Source: Whalleya microplaca (Eukaryota; Ascomycota; Sordariomycetes; Xylariales; Xylariaceae). Taken from it: DNA of 64,000 bases. Position 1 is the first letter of the stretch. Each line of letters begins with the position of its first letter. This document shows, in pieces, positions 55,236-64,000 of the stretch. The translations under genes and the position numbers were made by a program. The stretch spans positions 806,001 through 870,000 of the forward strand of contig MU385710.1 of the NCBI GenBank assembly GCA_022497155.1. The letters run 5' to 3'. Under the pieces are notes generated by a model, which saw nothing but the letters and a program-made list of their open reading frames with translations, did not search any database and had not been told where the DNA came from.

Positions 55236-56789
55236 GGTGAATATCGCATGCACGGAAGAGATAGAAGACGGGATTGTGGATGTTGCAGTGGTAATCAATG
55301 GCGTGATAAGTACGCATAAGGTGATCAAGTCAAAGAGTTCCCCATCATGTTGCATTGTTGTGCTGGGGTGGATAAGGTAAGACTTGGAAGTGGAAGCTCA
55401 TGGCACTTACTCAACAGTTTTGCTGACTTCAGACAGAAGTGACGACAAAGATATAGATTGAGGCAAGGGAGTCGGCGGCGCAACACTACACTGATTATTC
55501 CAGTATGCCAATATTCCAAGACCGGCCTGCAGCAGAGCCCGTAATGAATCCCGCAATGATGACTGGTTGGGCTTCAAGGTTGAGTCCCAAAGAGACGAAG
55601 ATCAACCAATCCGACGGGTCTCTGGACAAAGAAGACTCGTGGTGTGATGCGAAAAAGGAAAGAATAGCGACTTGGGACGCTCCGGTGTTTAGATATTTAA
55701 AGAGTCTACGCGGGTCAATATAAATATAAAAAGAGGGCCAACTGCGCAGTCGTATAATTGATATCTGACAGTCTGACGGGTGTTCAGATGAATCAGTCTA
55801 ATCAATTAAAACTACGGTCACAAAATATGTCATAGCTCACCCTACGTGTAGGCCACTGAATCGTCATTATGGGTAAACGTGGCGCCTCAGAAGGCTGTCA
55901 TTGGATTTTGTGAGACTGTCCAATGAAACACCTGTATTGCAGCCACAAAATGCAAGGCTATGCCTGCGTAAAGCCCTACTTCCAGGGGTTACCTAATCAG
56001 AGCTTGCCATCCTTCGGCCGATTACCCAGGTAGGCAGGTACCTAGGTACCTAAACCCCTCTGCCCCTCCATTCCATGCGCCTGTCAAAGGTCGGGCTGTA
56101 CCTAAGTTAAGATAGGGTTTGCATGTGAGAGTCAAGTGAAGGTGCCTGGAGATAGGTACAGTTACAACCAGCATCTATTGAACAATTGTGGCAAAATTCG
56201 AGAGAATTCCCGCGGGTACCTATACTTATGTAATGGGACTTTCCAATACATAGGTGCTCACCTAGGTAAGCTGCATACTAGGTCCATAGACTCCTCTTGA
56301 TGCCGCTTGATCTTGGTAGGTACATACCTACATACATGTAATTGCATGGATTTCAGAAGATTGTCAGTTGATTTAGACTTCGTTTGTACATCGTGATAGA
56401 TTCACTATATACCTTAGTTTGGCGACGATGGCCGTCATCCTGATACCTTGATAACACTCTAAACCCAATTGTCTTGCCTACAAACGTTAAATAAGTGGGA
56501 TGAAGTCATGGCAAACTGGTGCTGACCGACCATTGTGAGAGCCTTAAGACACGAGTTGATGACAGGCGCACGCAATAAGCCAGGCTACCGGGGCCACCAA
56601 CACGATCCCCCAAGCAAGCCCAGGGCAAACTTGTCTGCCTATCTGCCTGCCTGTACCTATGCATCCAACAACTAAAATATAAATCCACACTCATACATAC
56701 ATACCTACTTACTACAGTACGTGTAAAGACGAAGCCTGTCATTCCGTAAACGTCATTTGGGAAGACCACCTACAAACAGCCACCCTGCA
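55236..56789. other. intergenic region
   Basis: Divergent promoter region. It contains TACCTAGGTA at 56039-56048 within a larger run of AGGTA repeats, and CACCTAGGTA near 56260. No gene recognised. Positions 55236-55355 would be coding if the longer start of the fusion protein is used. Confidence 0.5.
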
Positions 56790-57160
56790 ATGATGAACTT
56801 ACGCACAGGAAGCCCGGCACGGGTCCTCTACGACTTCCACGCCGAGGGCGGGAACGAGCTATCCATAAAGAAGGGAGAGATCGTGAAGATCACCAGGAAG
56901 GAGCATGACGGTTCGTGGGCTGTACTTGGGACTATGCAGTTGCAATTGCAAGCTAATCAGTGGCCTCTCTTTTAGGTTGGTCGCTCGCGGCGAACTTCCG
57001 TGGAATCTTCGGCTGGGTCCCGACTGCCTATGTGGTGGGAGAGGGAAGAAGCGAGGGCCATGAGCGAGAGGCTCTTCGTGACGACAGAGATTTGCGACAG
57101 TGGACTGGAGATGTCGATGCGGGGATGGCGATAGCTATCTCGTTGAGTGTCACCATGTAA
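56790..57160 (+). CDS. small single-SH3-domain protein, 2 exons
   Basis: Exons 56790-56910 and 56976-57160 give 101 aa, nearly all one SH3 domain. ARVLYDFHAEGGNELSIKKG is the ALYDY-type strand and RT loop, followed by EHDGWSLAANFRGIFGW at the exon junction (the WW-like region, here W then S, not a second W) and VPTAYV, the usual FPxNYV end. SH3 domains bind proline-rich peptides. No other domain is present, so it may act as a small adaptor or competitor for SH3 ligands. The 65-bp intron has a GTTCGT donor, CTAAT branch and TAG acceptor. Two adjacent ATGs occur at the start. I do not recognise a named protein. Confidence 0.75.
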
Positions 57161-57490
57161 TAGATTGAGGTCGCTTCTTGTAACTAAGCAGCGATTCGTC
57201 TGTTTGAGGATAGCTACAGGCTATACACTCTGTAGATGGATATATAACTAATATATCTATCTCCAAATTTTGTTCCGCCTCACGGGCGTTTTTGTTTCCT
57301 TTTTGTTTCCTTTTCGTTTCCGTTTTTGCTTCTTTCAAAGCAGGCGCCCCTTGTAGTATGGGGGCCTCGAGTCTCTCGTAATACTTTCATGATTCACGTA
57401 TCTGTACAAGTTGACAGTATGTCCCCTCTATACCGACCCCAGCCAAGGTCTCAAGGGCACAGAGCCGCCATCGCGCATGATCCGCAAGGC
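57161..57490. other. intergenic region between convergent genes
   Basis: Shared 3' flank of the SH3 gene and the NDUFAF3-like gene. It has T-rich repeats (TTTGTTTCCTTT, TTTCGTTTCCG) near 57293-57325 but no gene. Confidence 0.5.
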
Positions 57491-58309
57491 TCACCACACC
57501 GCGCCGACTCCCTCCTTCCACCCAATCGGAATCAGCGCGGCCGCGACGTCGTTGACGCCGCGCTCCGTGGCCAAGAGGTTGAACTGCGCCGCAGCGTTCC
57601 GGGTATCCAGGATCTCGACCTTCATGCCCAGGCTACTGATATGTTTCCTCAGCTCCGGACTGAGGGGCCGTATATCGGGGCCGAGGCCTAGTATCAAGAG
57701 GTCTACGACACATTAGCCTTCGAACACCCAAGCACACGCACGCGCACGCGCAACCCAGAGAACTATCCAAGAACACAGCAAGCAAGCAAACCACGTACCA
57801 GGCCTAGGCCAAATCAGCCCGAGCAACCCAAACGTCTCATTAGGGACGTCCCACTGCCCGCGCGCATTCAACAGGCGCGGGCCCTTCCCCCCGTTCCCGC
57901 GCGCGAGCCACGGCCGCCAGCGGAAGGGCTCGCCGCCGACGAGGAGCACGCCGGCGCCGTCGAGGATCTTGGCGCCGCTGTTGAGCTGGAAGCCGTCCGA
58001 CATACAGACGTCGACGGAGCTGGCGGGGACGGGCACGTTGCCCAGCACGTCGAGCGCGCCGAAGTTCGTGGGCGAGCGGTGCTGTGGTGCATCGCCGGCG
58101 CGGCGGGGGGAGGTTGTGTGGAAGGGTGCGATTGCGCCTGCGGTTGTGCGAGGAGGGAGGGCACCTGGAGGAGAATGAGAGGTAGGAGGAAGGGGAATGC
58201 GCCGGAGGCTCGTGGCGGTTATGCGTGAGCTTGAGGATCCGAAGGTTCGCAGGAGAGAGGAGGGCGCGGAGGTGAGAGGAAGCCTGCGGAGGCGGATTGA
58301 GGACGCCAT
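57491..58309 (-). CDS. NDUFAF3: NDUFAF3-like (Mth938/DUF498) mitochondrial complex I assembly factor, 2 exons
   Basis: Exons 58309-57799 and 57702-57491 give 240 aa. The first 70 residues are Arg/Ser/Leu-rich with almost no acids, a strong mitochondrial presequence. The Mth938-like domain follows: VPASSVDVCMSDGFQLNSG, KILDGAGVLLVGGEPFRW, then GLIWPRP joined by splicing to DLLILGLGPDIRPLSPELR and a C-terminus with DTRNAAAQFNLLATERGVNDVAAALIP. In animals NDUFAF3 helps assemble the Q-module of complex I, and this fungus-type homologue likely acts in the matrix. The intron uses a GTACGTG donor and a TAG acceptor. Exon 1 is very GC-rich, unlike the flanks. Confidence 0.87.
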
Positions 58310-59333
58310 GTGCGCTGCGCTGGTGATGCGGATTATGTGTTAGTTGCGAGTACCATCGTGTTCCCGGCTATCAACTAGAGGTGTTGTCTAAGCTCAGGAC
58401 TTGGGGGTTTGGTGATTGTGGGAGGAAAATGGAAGACATGGATTCAACGTCATCAAAAACCGTTGGAGAAATCCGTGCTATACACACTGTATAGTTTCGT
58501 CCTCTCATCTTTCAGCTATTGATAATTTATCTCCACCATTAAGGTAGCACGTGGTGTTCGACTTTCCTCTGAATTCCTCAATAGAAAAAAGGGTTACATA
58601 CCTCATAAGAGGGTTACTTGATATCTTTCTCTCTCTGTTTCTTCAGTTTCTCTTTCTTTCATATATGTATCAAGGCATGTGCGACTGATGGTGGTGGAAT
58701 CATGGAGAGGTTGCATCCCAAGAAGGCTAAACTGGATTGGGGGACTGGTGTGTAAGTAAATACTACATGCGAGCATGTGTACATCAGCTTCTTCAGTATC
58801 TAGCGAATTCCTCAACTAGGGCACCCAGAAGTGACTACATTGTCTTTGCCTGTTGGGGAAAAGGTTCATACGGATTGCAGTTTTGTCGAGGTAGAGCAGG
58901 TGTAAATTCATATTCCGAGCGAAACAAGTCATTATCATATCAGAGCTGAAGTATACTGTGGCATAGAAGGGGACAATCCTTACCTTGTCAAATAAATCAA
59001 AACCTTCGTCCTGTAGCTTCGGAAGTGAAAGAAGTGATACACAAGCATGCCAGAGATGAGAAGAGCCAGCATCCGCTAAGTTAGCGAGTCTCCCATATCA
59101 CACCATGGCAGTATGAGACCATCACAGGATAGACCGTCACAGAATAAGAGCACGCCAGTGTTGTCTTGATGTCGTTTATACCATTCCGATCATCTAAATA
59201 GCACGAAGAAGCCCTAGAAACAGAAACAGCTTTTCAGCAGCCGTTCGTATGAGACATGCAGCCCTGGCCCCCTCATGAACACCTAAAGCAATGACGGCCG
59301 AACCATTCCATCCCAGAGTGTCGTTCATCAGGT
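58310..59333. other. intergenic region
   Basis: Between the NDUFAF3-like gene (transcribed away) and the 3' end of RPL34. No coding or RNA gene signal. Confidence 0.5.
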
Positions 59334-60057
59334 TTATTTCTTCTTGCTACCCTCCGTCTGCTCCTTCAGCACCTTCTTGACGATCTTCTGCTCCTCGATC
59401 AGGAACGCGCGGACGACTCGGTCCCGCACGCAGTTGGCGCATCTCGATCCACCGTACGCTCGCTGGACGGTCTTCTTGGGGTGGGAGATCTGGGAGTATT
59501 CACGGGGTCGGAGGGCAGGGACCTTAGGGGAGCATGTTAGCAATCGGTCATAGACATAAAAGTTCCTAATAAAGTATTCCGTCTTGTATGGCATCTTTCC
59601 AGGCCGAACCAATGCACCAAGTCAAAACTGCAAATTGTCGCATGTTGATATTCAAGCAGATTTCTTCTCCATGAGCCAGGTAACCAACTGCGGCAGTAAG
59701 GCCACTACACCGTAGAGATTCTTGCCGATTGGAATATTTCGCGCGTGCCTTTCCATCTCTGCGATGAAACAAAACCGAAGATCTGAAATAACTTACACCA
59801 GGGAGCTTGACGCCGCAGTCACCGCATTTCGGGGCAGTTCCTCGCTTCTTGATGTGAAGGGTTCGCAGTTCACCACCGGGAGTCTTGACGACTCTGGTCT
59901 TGTTGGAGGTGGTGTTGTAGCTATGAAAATACTCCGTCAGTCTTGCGCGATTCTCGCAGCGAAGGGGGAATTCGAAATGCGAGATGAACAATTAGTTCAA
60001 TCGATCGGGAGAGACATACGGGTTGCGACGGCGGTAGGTAACTCGGTTGTTCGCCAT
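59334..60057 (-). CDS. RPL34: 60S ribosomal protein L34 (eL34), 3 exons
   Basis: A cytosolic large-subunit protein. Exons 60057-60020, 59920-59797 and 59522-59334 give 116 aa: [38 protein letters not shown], a CxxC zinc-ribbon half in [32 protein letters not shown] and a second CxxC in [17 protein letters not shown], then a Lys-rich end. Length and order match eL34 throughout. An intron-rich short 5' end (first exon 38 nt) is common in fungal ribosomal protein genes. The gene is divergent from PRP8, with about 540 bp between start codons. Confidence 0.96.
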
Positions 60058-60598
60058 TGTGACTGTTGTTGGTGGAATGGTTGACTACTTCTTCCTCGAC
60101 AACTTTTTTTCGTGATGGTGGATGAATTTTGGTGATTTTGGCAGGAAAAGATGTGTGGGATGGCCCTTGGGTCCGCTTACTGATTGGGACCAATGGGAAT
60201 TACGCTTTGGTGGGGCTGCACGGCCACACATGTAGAGCCACAAGTAGACGCGCCACGTGATCAAAGCTGTCAGTAGTGTGGCGGTGTGTAGCTGCAACGC
60301 TAGCTATTTGTAGCCTTAGTCATACAGATCTATAGAAAAATTCCCCAGCCGACAATTGAGAGGCGACTCTATCATTTCATCAACTTGCACTTCATCGACG
60401 AGAGCCTTTCGCGTTGGTCAATCCATGGGGCACCACGCGTCACCGTAACTGCATCATTTCTTCATTGTTTCAGGCCCCATACTTTCGAATACCAATTTGT
60501 GACTGTGTTCAACATTCGCAGTATTACCGCGTGGTAGACCGCGGCGCGAAAGCGGCTCCATCAGCTGTCAACAAGCTCCCGTTTGTATTGACTTCGCC
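60058..60598. other. divergent promoter region RPL34/PRP8
   Basis: About 540 bp between the two start codons. It must hold both promoters. No specific site identified with confidence. Confidence 0.6.
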
Positions 60599-63500
60599 AT
60601 GTCGTCCTTTCCACCTCCTCCGCCGCCTCCTGGCTGGGGACCTCCGCCTCCTCCACCTCCTCCATCAGACTTCCTCCCACCGCCGCCTGGAGCTCCAGCA
60701 CCTCCCCCTCCCGGATATCGACCTCCGACCGACCCTCAGATCGCCAAGTTCGCCCAGAAGAAGAAGGAATGGCTTAGGAACCAACGAAATCGCTTTGGCG
60801 AGAAGCGCAAGGGCGGCTTTGTCGATACCCAGAAGGCTGATATGCCCCCGGAGCATTTGCGCAAGATCGTGAAGGATATCGGCGATGTTTCCCAGAAGAA
60901 GTATACCAGTGATAAGCGGAGCTATCTGGGTGCTCTGAAATTCATGCCGCATGCCGTCATGAAGCTGCTGGAGAACATGCCGATGCCGTGGGAGTCGGCA
61001 AGGGAAGTCAAGGTTCTCTACCACGTCAACGGATGCCTGACGCTGGTGAACGAGATTCCTCGGGTCATCCCGCCCGTGTTCCATGCCCAGTGGGCGACGA
61101 TGTGGTTGACTATGCGGAAGGAGAAGAGCGATCGAAGACTGTTCAAGCGAATGCGGTTTCCGCCATTCGACGACGAAGAACCCCCGTTGTCTTGGTCCGA
61201 GAACATCGAGGATGTGGAGCCTCTCGAACCGATCCAGATGGAGCTTGACGAGGAAGAGGATGCCGCCGTTTACGAATGGTTCTATGATCATCGACCGCTA
61301 GTCGATACCGAGCATGTTGGGGGACCCAGCTACAAGCAGTGGAATCTCACGCTGCAGCAGATGGCAGCTCTCCACCGACTTAGCAGACCCTTGCTGAGCG
61401 AGACGGTGGATCAAAACTATTTCTACCTTTTCGATATGAAGAGTTTCCTTACCGCGAAGGCGCTCAATGTTGCGTTGCCTGGTGGTCCTCGATTCGAGCC
61501 TCTTTACAAGGATATCGATCCGAACGATGAGGATTTTGGAGAGTTCAACGCCATCGACAGAATCATTTTCCGTTTCCCTATCCGCACAGAGTACCGAGTC
61601 GCGTTCCCCTACCTATATAACTCACTCCCGCGAAGCGTACACTTGAACTGGCACTCCCACCCGCAGATTGTGTATACGAAATCTGAAGATCCTAACTTGC
61701 CGGCGTTCCATTTTGATCCCATGATTAACCCCATCTCATCCCGTTCTGTAGCGCCAAAGAATATCACTATCAGCCATGAAGACGAGCTCTTTGGCGAGGG
61801 TAATGTTGAGGAGCCTGAGGACGAAGCGTTTGAGCTACCGGCAGGTGTCGACCCGTTCCTTGCTGATGAGGAGCTTTATACCGAGGACACGTCGTCTGGT
61901 ATTGCGCTCTGGTGGGCTCCATTCCCGTTTGACCGCCGTTCTGGTCATATGGTTCGCGCACAGGATGTTCCCCTAGTTAAGCAGTGGTATCTCGAACACT
62001 GTCCGCCTAAGCAGCCCGTCAAAGTCCGCGTGTCCTACCAAAAAATGCTCAAGTCGTACGTACTCAACGAACTCCACAAGAAGAAACCGAAGGCGCTCAA
62101 CCGGCAAAACCTTCTGCGGAGTCTGAAGCAGACCAAATTTTTCCAACAGACGACCATCGACTGGGTCGAAGCTGGTCTACAGGTTTGCAGGCAGGGCTTC
62201 AACATGCTGAATCTTCTCATCCACCGAAAGAACCTCACCTACCTCCATCTCGATTACAACTTCAACCTCAAGCCCGTAAAGACGTTGACGACAAAAGAGC
62301 GGAAGAAGTCGCGTTTTGGCAACGCGTTCCATCTTATGCGAGAAATCTTGCGTCTAACAAAACTCATCGTTGATGCGCAAGTGCAGTACCGCCTGGGCAA
62401 CATCGATGCTTTCCAGCTTGCGGATGGTATCCTCTATGCTTTCAATCATGTTGGTCAGCTGACCGGTATGTACCGGTACAAGTATAAGCTCATGCACCAG
62501 ATCCGAACGTGTAAAGATCTGAAGCATCTGATTTACTACCGCTTCAACAGTGGGCCTGTTGGCAAGGGTCCCGGTTGCGGCTTCTGGGCACCCGCATGGA
62601 GAGTATGGCTATTCTTCATGAGAGGTATAATACCTCTGCTTGAACGATGGCTGGGCAACTTGCTCTCTCGTCAATTCGAAGGACGACACAGTAAGGGGGT
62701 GGCGAAGACTGTCACGAAGCAGAGAGTCGAGTCACACTTCGATCTTGAACTCCGTGCCTCCGTGTTGGCTGACCTCATGGACATGATGCCTGAAGGTATT
62801 AAGCAGAACAAGGTTAATACAGTGCTCCAGCATCTGTCCGAGGCTTGGAGATGCTGGAAGAGCAACATTCCGTGGAAGGTTCCGGGCTTGCCTGCACCTA
62901 TCGAGAACATCATCCTCCGCTATGTGAAGTCGAAAGCAGATTGGTGGATTTCGGTAGCTCACTACAACCGTGAGCGTATCCGGAGAGGTGCGACCGTTGA
63001 CAAGACGGTCGCCAAGAAGAACGTGGGTCGCTTGACGCGTCTTTGGCTCAAGGCCGAACAAGAGCGACAGCATAATTACATGAAAGACGGTCCTTATGTG
63101 TCCTCTGAAGAGGCCGTCGCGGTCTATACGACGACCGTGCACTGGCTAGAATCCCGAAAATTCACCCCGATCCCCTTCCCAAGTGTTTCGTACAAGCACG
63201 ATACTAAGATCTTGATTCTTGCTCTTGAACGACTACGTGAGGCATACTCTGTCAAGGGTCGTCTCAACCAGAGTCAGCGAGAAGAGCTGGCCCTCATCGA
63301 GCAAGCTTATGATAGTCCGGGAACCACGCTAGAAAGGATTAAGCGATTTCTCCTTACGCAGCGTGCCTTCAAGGAAGTGCAAATCGATATGAACGATAAT
63401 TACAGCACTATTAACCCGGTCTACGACATTGAGCCCATTGAGAAGATCAGTGATGCTTACCTTGATCAATACCTCTGGTACCAGGCTGACCAGCGGCATC

Positions 63501-64000
63501 TTTTCCCCGCGTGGATCAAGCCTTCGGACTCAGAGGTGCCACCTCTACTTGTATACAAATGGGCCCAGGGTATCAACAACCTCGAGAAGGTCTGGGAAAC
63601 CGCGGATGGAGAATGCAACGTCATGATCGAGACCGAGCTTTCCAAGGTGTATGAGAAAATAGACTTGACATTGCTGAATCGACTTTTGCGGTTGATCATG
63701 GATCACAACTTGGCCGATTACATCAGTGCCAAGAACAACGTACAGCTAACATACAAAGACATGAACCATGTCAATAGCTACGGTATGATTCGTGGTCTTC
63801 AGTTCTCAGGTTTTGTTTTCCAATACTACGGCCTTGTACTGGATCTTTTGCTGCTCGGTCTGAACCGTGCTAGCGAGATTGCTGGCCCGCCGTCAAGTCC
63901 TAACGACTTTCTTCAATTCCGTGACCGCGAAACGGAGACCAAGCACCCTATCCGCCTATATACTCGATACATCGATAAGATATGGGTCTTCTTACGATTC
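60599..64000 (+). CDS. PRP8: pre-mRNA-processing-splicing factor 8, 5' part (1134 codons), continues past the window
   Basis: Prp8 is the central U5 snRNP scaffold of the spliceosome. From ATG 60599 the frame is open to the last base without an intron. The proline-rich tail ([16 protein letters not shown]) is followed by the conserved N-terminal region: [96 protein letters not shown], and later [19 protein letters not shown] and the reverse-transcriptase-like section ending ...[17 protein letters not shown]. About half of the roughly 2400-residue protein is present. The intein sites known in many fungal PRP8 genes lie further downstream, so their presence cannot be judged. The truncation is by the window edge only. 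Confidence 0.98.
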   Translation, partial: MSSFPPPPPPPGWGPPPPPPPPSDFLPPPPGAPAPPPPGYRPPTDPQIAKFAQKKKEWLRNQRNRFGEKRKGGFVDTQKADMPPEHLRKIVKDIGDVSQKKYTSDKRSYLGALKFMPHAVMKLLENMPMPWESAREVKVLYHVNGCLTLVNEIPRVIPPVFHAQWATMWLTMRKEKSDRRLFKRMRFPPFDDEEPPLSWSENIEDVEPLEPIQMELDEEEDAAVYEWFYDHRPLVDTEHVGGPSYKQWNLTLQQMAALHRLSRPLLSETVDQNYFYLFDMKSFLTAKALNVALPGGPRFEPLYKDIDPNDEDFGEFNAIDRIIFRFPIRTEYRVAFPYLYNSLPRSVHLNWHSHPQIVYTKSEDPNLPAFHFDPMINPISSRSVAPKNITISHEDELFGEGNVEEPEDEAFELPAGVDPFLADEELYTEDTSSGIALWWAPFPFDRRSGHMVRAQDVPLVKQWYLEHCPPKQPVKVRVSYQKMLKSYVLNELHKKKPKALNRQNLLRSLKQTKFFQQTTIDWVEAGLQVCRQGFNMLNLLIHRKNLTYLHLDYNFNLKPVKTLTTKERKKSRFGNAFHLMREILRLTKLIVDAQVQYRLGNIDAFQLADGILYAFNHVGQLTGMYRYKYKLMHQIRTCKDLKHLIYYRFNSGPVGKGPGCGFWAPAWRVWLFFMRGIIPLLERWLGNLLSRQFEGRHSKGVAKTVTKQRVESHFDLELRASVLADLMDMMPEGIKQNKVNTVLQHLSEAWRCWKSNIPWKVPGLPAPIENIILRYVKSKADWWISVAHYNRERIRRGATVDKTVAKKNVGRLTRLWLKAEQERQHNYMKDGPYVSSEEAVAVYTTTVHWLESRKFTPIPFPSVSYKHDTKILILALERLREAYSVKGRLNQSQREELALIEQAYDSPGTTLERIKRFLLTQRAFKEVQIDMNDNYSTINPVYDIEPIEKISDAYLDQYLWYQADQRHLFPAWIKPSDSEVPPLLVYKWAQGINNLEKVWETADGECNVMIETELSKVYEKIDLTLLNRLLRLIMDHNLADYISAKNNVQLTYKDMNHVNSYGMIRGLQFSGFVFQYYGLVLDLLLLGLNRASEIAGPPSSPNDFLQFRDRETETKHPIRLYTRYIDKIWVFLRF

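Noticed and set aside
60599..64000. PRP8 intein
   Set aside because: No intein-like insertion interrupts the 1134 codons present; the usual insertion sites are beyond the window end, so nothing can be said.

Overview
The window is nuclear DNA of a filamentous ascomycete (Pezizomycotina; a Sordariomycete-like genome is likely, but that finer placement is inference). Three things point there: short introns with CTGAC or CTAAC branch points just before a TAG/CAG acceptor; fungal-restricted families (CFEM/Pth11-like receptor, DUF6604, DUF1996, HRI1, RNase T1, DMATS prenyltransferase, GH3 beta-glucosidase); and intergenic TACCTAGGTA palindromes. Gene models below are spliced by eye from reading-frame continuity, splice signals and family motifs. 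Exon ends are therefore proposals.

Layout. 1-2.1 kb: no recognisable gene. 2.1-7 kb: a DMATS-type aromatic prenyltransferase and a MIO-type aromatic amino-acid ammonia-lyase-like gene in tandem, the best candidate for a small undescribed biosynthetic locus, followed by a Nudix hydrolase (-). 9.1-12.2 kb: a large DUF6604 protein. 14.7-18 kb: a secreted GH3 beta-glucosidase. 18.6-21 kb: HRI1-like protein and a secreted DUF1996 protein (-). 23.3-27.4 kb: a degenerate RNase III-like protein (-), a 14-cysteine secreted miniprotein and a protein with two unrelated tandem repeats (-). 28.5-31.1 kb: a two-TM, proline-rich protein with a very long charged helix (-). 32.7-33.2 kb: a 468-bp non-autonomous transposon with 43-bp inverted ends and a 9-bp target duplication. 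36.3-38 kb: CFEM receptor. 40.3-42.3 kb: PTR2 peptide transporter. 43.3-43.8 kb: RNase T1 homologue (-). 45.7-49.2 kb: a glucose-oxidase-like GMC enzyme convergent with a PRISE-type reductase. 51.3-64 kb: more housekeeping in character, with an unknown small protein, an alpha/beta-hydrolase fused to a capping-enzyme-like phosphatase (-), a one-SH3 protein, NDUFAF3-like (-), RPL34 (-) and the first 1134 codons of PRP8, running off the window.

How parts may act together: the left two thirds is rich in secreted and nutrient or environment-facing functions (GH3, DUF1996, RNase T1, PTR2, CFEM receptor, Cys-rich protein) separated by 1-3 kb gene-poor stretches. The right end carries conserved core genes. 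The DMATS/lyase pair could act in sequence on an aromatic amino acid. The GMC/PRISE pair are both redox enzymes but no shared pathway can be shown from sequence.
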